NCBI RefSeq assembly: GCF_002575655.3
Contig: NC_053039.3
Span: 379,293,633-379,357,632, forward strand
Direction: 5' to 3'
Source of the DNA: Aegilops tauschii subsp. strangulata
Taxonomy: Eukaryota > Streptophyta > Magnoliopsida > Poales > Poaceae
DNA: 64,000 nucleotides
A program made the position numbers and the translations under genes. Below are positions 10,033 through 21,270 of this stretch, piece after piece; position 1 is the first letter of the stretch; each line of letters begins with the position of its first letter. Under the pieces are notes generated by a model. That model was not told the DNA's origin, ran no database searches, and saw only the letters and a list, made by a program, of their open reading frames with translations.

Positions 10033-10965
10033 CTAGTCTGACTCCTGATGAGCTGGACTGTCCCGCTGCTGAGTAGTCCGGACTCGTTTGACAGTGTCCG
10101 GGAGCTTGGCCGCCGAATTAGAGTTCTGCTTGATAAGGCCGCTCTGTACTTCTGCTGCTAGGGCCGCGGTGTGCTCCTTAGTACGGAGGGAGAGTTCCGT
10201 GTTTCCATTGACTGTTATGACACCACGTGGTCCGGGCATCTTAAGTTTGAGATAAGCATAGTGTGGCACCGCATTGAATCGAGCAAATGCAGTTCGTCCG
10301 AGCAGTGCGTGATAGCCACTGCGGAAGGGGACGATGTCGAAGATCAAGTCTTCGCTTCAGAAGTTGTCCGGAGATCCGAAGACGACTTCCAATGTGATTG
10401 AACCCGTGCAGCGGGACTCTACACCTGGTATCACTCCTTTAAAGGTAGTTTTTGTGGGTTTGGTCCTTGATGGATCGATGCCCATTTTGCGCACTGTATC
10501 CTGATAGAGCAGGTTGAGGCTGCTGCCACCGTCCATGAGGACTCGCGTAAGGTGGAATCCATCAATTATTGGGTCGAGGACCAGTGCGGCTGAACCGCCA
10601 TGACGGATACTGGTCGGATGGTCCCTGCGATCAAAGGTGATCGGGGAGGACGACCATGGGTTGAATTTTGGGGCGACTGGCTCTATCGCATAGACGTCCC
10701 TGAGCACGCGTTTGCGCTCCCTCTTGGGGATATGGGTAGCGTATATCATGTTCACCGTTTTAACCTGGGGAGGAAACTTCTTCTGTCCCACTATGTTTGG
10801 TGGACGGGGCTCCTCGTCATCGTCCTCACTTTGCGACCCCTTCTCCTTGTTCTCGGCATTTAACTTGCCAGCCCGCTTAAAGACCCAACAGCTTCTGTTG
10901 GTATGATTGGCTGGCTTATCGAGGGTGTCGTGTATCTGACATGGACGATCGAGTATGCGGTCCAA
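10033..10965 (-). pseudogene. Gypsy aspartic protease region of element F
   Basis: The minus-strand frame starts near 10965. It includes a basic/acidic linker and then a retropepsin-type domain with LMDGGSSLNLLY as the active-site segment (Asp-Gly-Gly in place of the usual Asp-Thr/Ser-Gly). After the TGA at 10357-10359 the same frame continues as SEDLIFDIVPF and YHALLGRTAF, the typical C-terminal part of the fold, to 10033. The TGA probably replaces a CGA arginine codon. Proteases of this kind cleave the Gag-Pol precursor in virus-like particles. The domain is broken here and not followed by reverse transcriptase. Confidence 0.7.
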
Positions 10966-11713
10966 GATGGATGAGCCCGGATTGTTCCTTTTAAATGGCT
11001 TCTTCCGCTGGCCGGACTTGGAGCCACTGAATCCAGCGTTGACCGCCGTGTCATCGGTATTGTCGCTGTTGCTTCGACGCTTGTGTCTGTTGCGTCGGGG
11101 CTTGCCGTTGCTATTTCTGGCTTCAGAGGTGCCAGGTTTGCTTCATTTTTATTGCTACGGGCAAGCCACCTATCTTCGCCCGCGCAAAAGCGGGTCATAA
11201 GTGCCGTGAGGGCTGCCATGGACTTCGGCTTTTCTTGGCCGAGGTGCCGGGCGAGCCATTCGTCCCGGATGCTATGCTTAAAGGCCGCTAGGGCTTCGGC
11301 ATCCGGACAAATGACGATCTGGTTCTTTTTAGTTAAGAACCTAGTCCATAATTTCCTGGCTGTTGGACTATGTGACTTAAGTTGTCGGCATCCAGAGGTC
11401 GGACGTATGTACCTTGGAAGTTGTTGCGGAAGGCGTCTTCCAGGTCCTCCCAGCTGCCAATGGAGTTTTCAGGCAGGTTGTTCAACCAGTGTCAAGCTGG
11501 CCCCTTGAGTTTTAGCGGGAGGTATTTGATGGGATGAAGATCATCACCGCGGGCCATGTGAATATGAAGAAGAAAATCTTCAATCCATACCGCGGGGTCT
11601 GTTGTCCCATCATATGATTCGATGTTCACGGGTTTAAACCCTTCTGGGAATTCATGCTCCATTACTTCATCAGTGAAGCAGAGGGGGTGTGCGGCGCCTC
11701 TATATCGGGCCAA
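10860..11713 (-). pseudogene. Gag capsid-like domain of element F, interrupted
   Basis: The segment starting MARYRGAAHPLCFTDEVM leads into IESYDGTTDPAVWIEDFLLH and IKYLPLKLKGPA. A TGA at 11492-11494 follows, and the same frame goes on with HWLNNLPENSIGSWEDLED. This is the retrotransposon Gag domain (LPxxSIxSWxxLxxxF). Further on, MAALTALMTRFCAGED occurs in another frame (from 11219), so at least one frameshift is present. The family forms the particle shell. The TGA is consistent with CGA to TGA decay. Confidence 0.7.
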
Positions 11714-12145
11714 GTTGCGGCGTAGCTCGGATGGAGTCCGTCTACGGTTTTTGTCCCGAGCGTGATTATGCTTGTCACGCCCGGCTAGATAGCCGTCGTC
11801 GCGCGTCGGGGCACGCCCCCGCGATCCGTAGATTGATCTGGTCTGACCTGCTCTACTGTCCAGGTCCTGCTGCAGGTCGTATGTATATACCAGAGCTGTT
11901 GTATCTCTACCTTTATGGCGGGGTAGTAAGGGCTGGTGTTCGGCTTGAGTTGCCGTTTTGTCCCGGCCGCGTGGTGGTCGGTCAGCTGCATTACGCGCTG
12001 ATGGTACAGGCTCAAGGGCCTCGTCGTCAAATTAAGGTAGTAATCTGCGCTTCGGGTAAATTTTGGTTGGGCGCTCGAGGCCGTATTCCTCTGCTGCCAC
12101 GACATTAGTCCACCTATCATTGAGCAGATCTTGATCATCTTGAAG

Positions 12146-13297
12146 CTACTGCTGCTTTTTTTTCAGGCTCCTTGCAGTGGCAATTAGCCGGCGCTTAAAG
12201 CGCTCCTGCTCGAGAGGTTCCTCAGGCACGATAAAGTCTTCGTCGCCGAGGCTCACCTCGTCCTCGGAGAGTGGAAGATAATTACTGTCCTTCGAGTCTT
12301 CATTTATGGCCTGTTCATCAGGGCTAACTTGCCCATCTTCCCGATCATCCTGTTCGAAAGTTGGCTCGACGGGGTCTTCTTTGTCTTCGGCATCGTCCGG
12401 AGTGTTGTTGTCTCCTGTGCCAGTATTGCTGTCTTTTCCGTGGCATGATTTAGAGCGGCGCCGCTGACGTCGGTGCTTTGGTTGTATCTCAGGAGATTTA
12501 TCCTCGACTGGATCTTCTTTGTCGTCGCCGTTATTGCCTTTGGGTGTATCCACCATGTACACGTCATACAAAGAGGTGGCCGTCCAGCGTCCGGTAAACG
12601 GTGGGTTTTGGGCCTGCTCCTCTCCGGCATCGTCGTCCATAGCGTCGATGTCTTCAGAGCCGTAATTGAGCATGTCAGTTATGTCCTCGACAGTGGCTAT
12701 GAAGTGGGCGGTGGGTGGGACGTGAAATTCCCTGCTCTCAGCCCCTAGTCCGGGCTGGGCGTAGTTCGGATATTGCTCCTCTGTAATGACAAGAGATCGC
12801 ATTAAGTCCAGAGCCTCACTTAAAGGCGAGGTTTGGCCAGGGAAAAGGGAGTCCGTGGAGTATGGCAGGAGGGAAAATCCTTGGCCGAACTCACACGATG
12901 CTGACTCCATGGGTTCGAAGCCAGTGTCCGGAGAGGGGTCCGGCTTCATGATGGTCGCCCGCAACATTATCTCCTCCGGCTCTCCCGTACTGGGCTTAGT
13001 GGCCGCAGATTGTCCGACGGGCTTAGGAAGCCCGTCTTCAGACCTGGTGATGCGCTCCGGATCTAAGGACAGAGCGGAGGTTGGGGGCGCGAATCCTTGG
13101 AAGATCAAGTCTCCTCGGATATCAGCGACATAGTCCAGATTCCCAAAACTAATCTGGTGACCCGGGGCGTAGCTGTCGATCTGCTCTAGACGGCCAATCG
13201 AGTTGGCCCGTAGTGCGAAGCCGCCGAACACAAAGATCTGGCCGGAGAGGAAAACCTCCTCCAGGGCAGCATTGTTGTAGATGACTGATGGAGCCAT
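12146..13297 (-). pseudogene. Gag N-terminal ORF of element F (383 aa remains open)
   Basis: The ATG at 13297 (MAPSVIYNNAALEEVF) is 48 bases inside the right LTR border and just after the primer-binding site, as expected for a Gag start. The N-terminal half is neutral. The second half is very acidic (stretches of Asp/Glu with Lys/Arg blocks). The frame ends at a TAG (12146-12148) after KKKQQ, and the same frame continues with LQDDQDLLNDRW, so the stop probably replaced a CAG. It lies in frame with the capsid-like segment downstream, supporting one original long gag. Confidence 0.65.
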
Positions 13298-13327
13298 CGA
13301 ACCTTCTGATGACGACGCAACAGAACT

Positions 13328-13344
13328 CTCAATGAAAGCACCAA
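13328..13344 (-). promoter_or_regulatory. Primer-binding-site-like sequence of element F
   Basis: Read on the minus strand this is TTGGTGCTTTCATTGAG, directly after the LTR end. This is the position of the tRNA primer site. I did not match it to a particular tRNA. Confidence 0.6.
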
Positions 13345-13814
13345 TGTCGGTGTCAAAACCGACAGATCTCGGGTAGGGGGTCCCGAACTGTGCGTCTAAG
13401 GTCGATGGTAACAGGAGACATGGGACACGATGTTTACCCAGGTTCGGGCCCTCTCGATGGAGGTAATACCCTACTTCTTACTTGATTGATCTTGATGAAT
13501 ATGAGGATTACAAGAGTTGATCTACCACGAGATCGTAATGGCTAAACCCTAGATGTCTAGCCTGTATGATTGTGATTGCCTCTACAGACTAAACTCTCCG
13601 GTTTATATAGACACCGGAGGGGACTAGGGTTGTACAAAGTCAGTTACAGAGAAAGGAATCTTCATATCCGAACGCCAAGCTTGCCATCCACGCCAAGGAG
13701 AGTCCCATCCGGACACGGGAAAAAGTCTTCTGTCTTGTATCTTCATAGCCCATTAGTCCGGCCCATGTTACACAGCCCGGACGCCCGAGGACCCCTTAAT
13801 TCAGGACTCCCTTA
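13345..13814 (-). repeat. 5' LTR of element F
   Basis: It aligns over its full length with 4733-5202 and is followed by the TSD CACGG. In minus reading it contains a TATATAAA box (13602-13609) in a CCGGTTTATATAGACACCGG context, the probable promoter of the element. Confidence 0.88.
13602..13609 (-). promoter_or_regulatory. TATA box in the 5' LTR of element F
   Basis: TATATAAA on the minus strand, inside the LTR upstream of gag. The same box is present in the 3' LTR copy. Confidence 0.55.
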
Positions 13815-13819
13815 CACGG

Positions 13820-14753
13820 TGCTACTAGCAGCTATGCAAAATTGATTTTACTGGACCACAACCACATGCACTGAGAGTTTTTTTTCCTGTAATTTTTTCC
13901 GATCTTCTTTTAGTTAGGTACTGATTTTATTATCGTTTCTTTTTAAATGTCAAATCGTATATTTCATTATTCAAGTTAACTGTGAAGAACAAAGTCAACT
14001 GATTTTTTTAGTAAGAAATTGTATCTTTTTTGTAACCCTAACTCTAGTACCTAAATCCTTAATAACCTTATTGACTCACCAAAAATGTTGATCCGTAGTT
14101 CTCCCTCCTCCTGGTCCAGCCAGATGAGAAGAACATATATGAACGAGTTCGGAGGAACATTTGTATGATTGTAATCTTACAAGAACACCAAATTAGCAGT
14201 TTGTTTTATATAAGTAATTTTTTTTGTCAAGTTTGACCAAATTTAGAAATAAATAACAACATTACAATGCTAATCAATACCATCAGATCCAATTATTTTG
14301 TATTACATTTTATTTGATATTATAGATGTTGATATTTTTAAATACAAATTTAGCCAAATTTTATAAAAGTTTGGCCCTTTAAACGTCTTGTTAATGCCAA
14401 ATCGCACTCGTATGCACTTGTGCCATCTTGTCGCTTGTTGTCACATCGTGTAACTCATCTCGCTGGAGCTCTCGCAGGATCCAGTTTTTGCCAACTTCCT
14501 TTTATGTTAGAGCGTTGCTATGCGAACGATAAGACTGCGGCCTATTTACGGCTGACATGCTACGACCACCATCAGTTGGCGAGCATTTGTACTCCGCTCG
14601 ATTCCAGCGTCGTCTACATATGGGCCAGGAACTGTCGTGTGCACGGCAGTTTCGTTTATGTTAATATTCAAAAAAAAAAAACTGCAAAACACACAACACA
14701 AAACCAGTTAAAGGAGAATCACGCTGACCCGTTGGACACGAACCAGTTTGTGT
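13820..14753. other. AT-rich intergenic stretch with a possible decayed MITE
   Basis: No gene is recognised. At about 14225-14380 the sequence has the inverted pair GTCAAGTTTGACCAAATTTA and AATTTAGCCAAATTTTATAAA flanking AT-rich sequence. This resembles the interior of a common grass Stowaway family whose ends have been lost. A reading frame at 14420-14983 runs through repeat-like sequence and has no family resemblance. Confidence 0.4.
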
Positions 14754-14922
14754 CTCCCTCCGTTTCAGAATATGTTTTAGTTCAAACGGAGGGAGCATAT
14801 ATTTTGATGCAACTTTTTTTTCAGTTTGAATTTTGTTTGGAAATTTCAGATTTAAAAAATCCAAAAATTTCTGAAAACCGTTTCCCGAAACTAACCCACG
14901 AAGTATTTCGAAATGAAGGGAG
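14754..14922. mobile_element. Degenerate Stowaway-like MITE
   Basis: The left end CTCCCTCCGTTTCAGAATAT and the right end AGTATTTCGAAATGAAGGGAG are imperfect inverted repeats. TA follows the right end (14923-14924), but the left flank is TGT. Internal copies of CAAACGGAGGGAG near 14777 suggest decay or a nested end. Confidence 0.6.
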
Positions 14923-15129
14923 TACTATGTTATTGGGTCAGTTGGTAGTTTTAATTCATGCACTCAAGTTTGAGCTGCGATGATGGAACCGGCCAGTCGG
15001 CCATGCATTTCTACCTATTGTGTGACCGTGAGAGCAAGTATAATAAAATGATGTAGGCGGGTTGTAAGACATTAAATATTATATTTTTGCTTAGTTGAAA
15101 AAGAAAGAAGAGAAGCGGGCTACTAGTTA

Positions 15130-15401
15130 GGCTAGTCATAATGGGGAGTATCATATACTAGTATCATGCATATGATACTAGTGTATGATACTACTTCCAT
15201 AGTGCATAGTATCATAAAGTAGTATCATAGATGATCATATTTATTGCTATGCATGACATAAATTAGCATAGCATTTAATATGATACGGTATCTACCTATG
15301 TTACTCTAACCCTCTCTCTCTTCTTTAATTGTGTGCCACATAAGCATGTTTGCCAGTCCCAAGTGCATGTTACCGGTTATGTTACCCCACTATGACCAGC
15401 C
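15130..15401 (+). mobile_element. Harbinger-like MITE, 272 bp, complete
   Basis: The left terminus GGCTAGTCATAATGGGGAG and the right terminus (reverse complement GGCTGGTCATAGTGGGGTAA) are inverted repeats. TTA flanks both ends (15127-15129 and 15402-15404). The interior is built from GTATCATA-type motifs. The truncated copy at 2159-2380 is the same family in opposite orientation. Confidence 0.8.
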
Positions 15402-15533
15402 TTAAGAGCAACTCCAATGGGGCGACCCATTTCGTCCGCCGCCGTCTGTTTGGGTCGGCACGGACTGAAAAGTCCGCCCAACGCGCCGATCCAAACGGAC
15501 GCGCGTCCGCTTTCGTCCGCCTGCCGACCCATT

Positions 15534-18500
15534 TGTGACGCCCTCGATTCAATTGTACACTAATCATACACGCAAATGTGTACGATCAAGATCAAGGACT
15601 CACGGGAAGATATCACAACACAACTCTAAACACAAATTAAAATAATACAAGCTTTATATTACAAGCCAGGGGCCTCGAGGGCTCGAATACATAAGCTCGA
15701 ATACAAGAGTTAGCGGAAGCAACAATATCTGAGTACAGACATAAGTTAGACAAGTTTGCCTTAAGAAGGCTAGCGCAAAAGCAACATCGATCGAAAAGGC
15801 AAGGCCTCCTGCGTGGGAGCCTCCTAACTACTCCTGGTCGTCGGCGGTCTCCACGTGGTAGTCGGCACCCTCGGGGTAGTAGCAGTCGTCGGTGGGGTCG
15901 TTTGGATCCTGGGCTCCACCATCTGGTTGCATCAACCAGAAAGAAGAAAGAAGGGGAAAAGGGGGAGCAAAGCAACTGTGAGTACTCATCCAAAGTACTT
16001 GCAAGCAAGGATCTACACTACATATGCATCGGTATCAATGAAAAGGGTTGTATCTGTGGACTGGACTGCAGAATGCCAGAAGAGAAGGGGAAAGCCTAGC
16101 CTATCGAAGACTAGCGTCTTCTGGAAACCACCATCTTGCAGCAACAGGAGGGAGTGGAGTAGCATAAAGTAAAGTAGTAGAAGTGTTATCAACCTCGGCC
16201 AGAGATCCTTTCTCGACTCCCTGCGAGAAAGCAATCCCAGAGCCATACTATCCATTTCTCATATCCATGTCTCATCTCAAGTATCCAGTTCTAGTTGTAT
16301 CGATCAGGATACAACTCCAAGTGTCCGTTACCGTAGGACAGGCTATCGATAGATGTTTTCTTCCCTGCAGGGGTGCACCAACTTACCCACCACGCTCGAT
16401 TAACTCCGGCTGGACACACTTTCCTGGGTCATGCCGGCCTCGGCCAAACAATACGCCGCAACCCGACCTAGACTTAATAGAGAGGTCAGCACGCCGGACT
16501 AAACCTATGCCCCCGGGGGTCATGGGCCATCGCCCCGGGAACTCCTGCACATTGCGAGGGCGGCCGGTGAGCAGACCTAGCTACCTCCTTCAAAAAGGCA
16601 GGTGCTTACGCAGTCCAACCCGGCGCGCGCCGCTCAGTCGCTGACGTCTATTAAGCTTCGGCTGATCCATACGACGCAGAACGCCCATACTATGCCCACG
16701 TGATGGTTAGTGCTATCAGGCCAGAGGCCCCTCGGATCAAATATCCAAATCGTAGTGGCTTAGGAGCACGCAGTAACAAGCAGAGACTCATGAAAGATGT
16801 GACCCCGTTGCCCCGTCTCGAGGACTTGCGGCAAGGGCTAGGAATGCCCGGCCACGCCTCGTAATTATCTCGCGGGCACCCTCCAGGTCAACCTGACTCC
16901 ACATCACTCGCAATTAAGCTCGCGCGGGTACCCCTCAGGGCCGACCCGTCTTTAGTAACATGGTTCAGTGTAAAGTCATAGTAACCATAGTAACTGTGTG
17001 TCTAACACCAAGGGGAAAACCTGAGGAATTACCCTTGCCGGATTCCACTCGATGTAATCATCAAGGTGAACGTAAGCGGAACCACCCTCGAAGTTCACAC
17101 TTGAGGGGTTGCATGACAGAGTTGTATCGGAAGTGGTTAAGGCGGAATCACCCTCGATGACCACGACCGAATAGCTACACTACAGGGTAACATCAGAAGT
17201 GTTGATGAGGTCTCACCCCCGACACTCGATAGTAACCCAGTAATGTCGAGCAACTAAGGGGAAAGTGATGTGCGGTGTCGGGGCCTGGTCTTCGATCCCG
17301 TTGATCGGGTCTTCGATGATGAAGCAGGGGCAACAAGGACAAGGTGGGGGTCACTGATGGATCACTAACCAACCTATACTAAGCAGTTTAGGATAAGCAG
17401 GTAGGTAACAATAAGCAGGTTACAAAAGCAGGCTATGCATCAGAATATGAGCAAACAATAACAATAGCAAAATCTAATGCAAGCATGAGAGAATGGAATG
17501 GGCGATATCGGGATGATCAAACGGGGGGGCTTGCCTGGTTGCTCTGGCAAGGAGGGGTCGCGTCGACGTAGTCAATCACCGGGGCATCATCGGCCTCGGG
17601 GTCTACCGGAGAGAAGAGGGGGAAGAAACAGTAAATACAAGCAAACAAATGCAACACTAAGCATGCCAAGACAATATGCATAGCTAGGGGTGTTCTAACG
17701 CAGTACTACACGTTGCAGACGGAGAGGGAAAACATCCGGAGAGGTTTTCCCGGCGTTTGGCTTTTTCCGGACAAACGAAAGAGAGGGGAAGGTTCCATGT
17801 TCAGCATGCTAGGGGCATGTGACAGATGAACGGACCACGTATTTGGATTCGTTGGATTTTTCTGAGCAACTTTCATGTATAAAGTTTTTCGATCCGAGCT
17901 ACGGTTTATTTTCTATGAATTTTCAAAGTATTAAACATTTCCTGAAATTATTTAAATTAACAGAAAAGGAATATGACATTAGCATTGCGTGGGGATGATG
18001 TCAGCAGTCAACAGACTCGCTGACCAGGTCAAAACTGACCTGTGGGTCCAGTGAGACCCACATGTCAGCCTCTGTTAGTAAAACAGTGGATTAAACTAAT
18101 CTAGCAGGTTAATTAGGGGTGTGGGCCCCGGGTGTCAGTGAGTGTTTAGGTTAATCTAATTACTTTTATTTATAAAACATTTATTAGACTAATTAACAGA
18201 GGGGCCCACATGTCAGTGGCTGGGGGCTGCCCAGTCAGCATGTTGACCGCGGTCAACAAGTCAAGGGGGGCCACTGGTCAGTGACCCAGGTGGTGGCCCC
18301 AGGCTGGCCACATCGACTGGCGACGGTGGCGCGCCGGCGGCGACCATTCAGACGGCGGCGCGATGCGTACATTGCCGGAAAACGGCCACCGGGGGACGTT
18401 TGGACCGCCGCAAGCATCTACAGGCGCAGGGGGACGACGCGCTTCAAACTACGGCAGCTGCAGGGGCGGGGGTTGGCCGGAGCGGCGCCGGCGGCGGTTG

Positions 18501-19831
18501 GCTTCGGGCCTCATTGAGGACGGGGCTACGGGCGCTCAAAAGGAGAGTGGGGCAGTGCGTTCAAAAGCACGGGGTCGGGCGCACCCATTCGAGGTCTCAG
18601 CCGAGGCTGGGATGGACGGTGTCGACGGTGGCGTCGACCGCGGCGGACGCCGGAGCTCGGGCGAGCTCGAGCTCGTCGAAGCAGGGCACGACAGGGGCAA
18701 CTGGCATGTGTGTCAGGCTGCTCGGAGTGTGTTCGGCACGGCGCAGTGCTCGGTTGAGCTCGGCGGCAAGCGTGGCCACGACGACTGCGGATCTAGGCGG
18801 CGGTGAGCTACTGCAGCTGCGACGAGTGAGCTAGGGAGGGCGGCGGCCTACGCAGTGGAGGCCAGGGGAGAGAGGGAAGAGGGAGGGGCTCACAGCGAGC
18901 CGTAGGGGGGTGGCAGCGGACTCGAGGGGGTTTGCCGGAGCTGGAGTAGTTGACGGAGTCCAGCGACGCGGAGGAGGAAGAAGACGGCGATGCGGGCGCT
19001 TCGGTGCTCGATGACGAGGTGCAGTCGAGGCAGACGAGCGAGGCGGAGCGGTAGGGCACGTCGGCGAGGCGAACCGAAGGCGGTGGCCGCGGCTACAGCA
19101 CGGCCATGGCGGCGGGCGCGTCAGATCTGGGTGAGGGGGAAAGAGAGAGGAGCGGGGGAGCCAGGGGCAAGTGGGAGTGGCAGGGGGCGAGGCAGAGGCA
19201 CCAGGGGGGGAGGTGGAGGCCTTATCCACACCTGGGCGCCGACGGCGAGGTGGGTTCGGCGGGGACGCGGCTCAGGCACGCACTGGGTCGGGTGAACAGA
19301 GAGGAGGGAGGCGACCGGGTGGAGGTGGTTGCTGGGTTGGGCCGCCCAGGTGGCTAAGGCCCAGGGGCAGTGGGCCATTTCACATATTTTTTTGTTTTTG
19401 GCTTTCTTTTAAACTTCTCTGCTTTCTTTTATTTTCAAAAAGCAAAACAGTTTTATAATTTATAAAACTTACACTTAGCATAATAGAATAACTTAGGCTA
19501 TTGCCACATTAAGCTAATCATTATAATACATTAGCTTAGAATTTTTTTAACTTAAAAAGCATTTAATTTAATTGCTTTAGCCACTGTTTTAACTAGTTTA
19601 GGGCACTTAGACATTTTGGAAAAAAGTTAGTTCACTGCCAATATTATCAAAAGAATAATTGCCACATGATGAACATTTTAGATTTCATGTCTGACAAATA
19701 TGAATTTTTTGACTTTAGATTGGATTTGAATTTGAATTGTGATTTGGATCAAGTGAAGATTAGCAACAGTAACATGATGACATGGCACCATTAACAGGGG
19801 ATTACTGTAGCATGACACTGGGGGTGTTACA
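15534..19831 (-). repeat. 3' LTR of element C
   Basis: It aligns over its whole length with the three pieces of the right LTR. Parts of it include a GC-rich block (about 18240-19380) and an AT-rich terminal 450 bp. Short motifs such as CCCACATGTCAG recur at about 18057 and 18205. Reading frames within the GC-rich block have no family resemblance. Confidence 0.88.
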
Positions 19832-21265
19832 AATCTCCTCCACTGCAAGAAATCTCGTCCCGAGATTTAAGTGTGGAAGTAAAGAGCAACTTCGGGAGAA
19901 CTGACCCTTATAGGGTTGATTATCTGGTGAACAATTCAGGGAATGAGGTAGAAATATCTCTCGAGTTGAAACTTGATAAAACATCAAGAGCAAAGTATGA
20001 AGGTACAATAGGAAGTTTCAAGCAAATGGACAAACGATTGTTACCTGAACAGAGTGTGAGAAAGGGGTTCAGAGCATCGGGAATAGACCATCTCTCGAAA
20101 GGTGGCTCGTGACATGATACGAAGCCAAATGCAAGAATATTTCAAAATCAAAGATATACAGGAGAGTTAGGTTTCGATCCTGTGGAACTGTGGGTTATGG
20201 GCCCACCATGTGGGTTAAAAGTAGAAAGGGGGCCGATAGCAAGGCATGTCAGATGATAGACTGGCAGTTATGTTCTCAACAACGTTGGTACCAAGGGCGA
20301 GGGACGGAGAAAACTATTTTCCTGCTCGTTGGACGAGGCGGACCAATAGGCAAAGTTCTCGTCCATCAGTGGTTACCGGAACGTCAACAACAATAATAAC
20401 AAGGTCTTACTGACAAATTGTACACCAAGGTGTTTTCATAAGCAGGGAACTATTACTGCTTAGACCTCATAAACCATACGAAAGGTTAAACAAAACAATG
20501 GAAAAGAAAAGGTGATCATTAGATTAATCAGAACATTGGAAGGAAAATGTGTTTAAACACAAGTATCAGGAGTATATTATTCCCAAGGACAAGCAGAGGA
20601 TGACATCCATGACAAGGTAGTAGATTACCTTTTAGGTAAAGGGGAGAGAAAATTCATGACATTACCCATACAACGGTGTTTGGATAATTGATCAAGAACA
20701 GTTAGCATTGCGCTCCCAATGTTCTTGTTGATGATCGGAGTACCACACACATGCTTCGGGATAGTGTTGACATGGTCATCAGGGAAAGGTCAGACTTCGG
20801 ATACACAAAGGATCCATCGGAAACAACTTAGAAAATAAGTCATACAATTTCAGCAAGGAAAAGATGAGGGTGTGGCCGACGGGCTCAGCAACAATCCATC
20901 GACATGTCAAAAAGGATGTATTTCCAAAATTATATGAACAAGTTTGTGTTTTTGGGAAGGCAAGAATGTTGTCGATGATAACACAAATCATCGAGGGTAA
21001 GGATTGTATTTCTCATCATGAATTCGATTGATATCCTGGAAGAGCTCAGAATGTTGATGATGATCACGACACATTTTTCGAGAGATTTCATGAAGATGTA
21101 ATCAATCGGCGACGACATCAAGTCAAAGGAATGATAAAGCGAAAGGTTATTGGAACCACGGGTACGACACAAACTCAAAATCAAGCTTGTTGTTCAAGGC
21201 GAAACGATATGACGAGGAAGATCGATGTAAGCTTAGCTCATCGTGAAAATTGTGCTCCGGGAAGA
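19832..21265 (-). other. Interior of element C, left part, non-coding
   Basis: Just inside the LTR, minus reading gives GCAGTGGAGGAGATTT, the likely polypurine tract. The rest contains many short frames but no Gag, protease, reverse transcriptase or integrase motif. It ends at the AGGAC target site of element D. Confidence 0.6.
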
Positions 21266-21270
21266 AGGAC

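Larger units (their letters stand above)
4733..13814 (-). mobile_element. LTR retrotransposon F (Gypsy, Fatima-like), complete but non-autonomous
   Basis: Two 470-bp LTRs (4733-5202 and 13345-13814) are flanked by the same 5-bp TSD, CACGG (4728-4732 and 13815-13819). The primer-binding site and gag lie next to the right LTR, so the element reads on the minus strand. I counted about 21 differences between the LTRs (roughly 4.5%), which makes this one of the older insertions. Gag and protease remnants occupy 10033-13297. Between about 8838 and 10032 I see no reverse transcriptase or integrase motif. A multi-exon gene lies in opposite orientation at 5743-8837. The family name is from memory and tentative. 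Confidence 0.88.

Noticed and set aside
10171..11508. Plus-strand frames opposite to gag/protease of element F
   Set aside because: They are shadows of the minus-strand Gag and protease. The minus-strand translations carry the recognisable motifs.
14420..14983. Plus-strand frame of 187 residues
   Set aside because: It has a non-ATG-like start context, runs through a MITE and poly-A, and has no recognisable domain.
18281..18834. Several overlapping long frames in the LTR of element C on both strands
   Set aside because: This is expected in a GC-rich segment. The frames differ between the two LTR copies (insertion of about 18 bp near 59330), so no protein is maintained.
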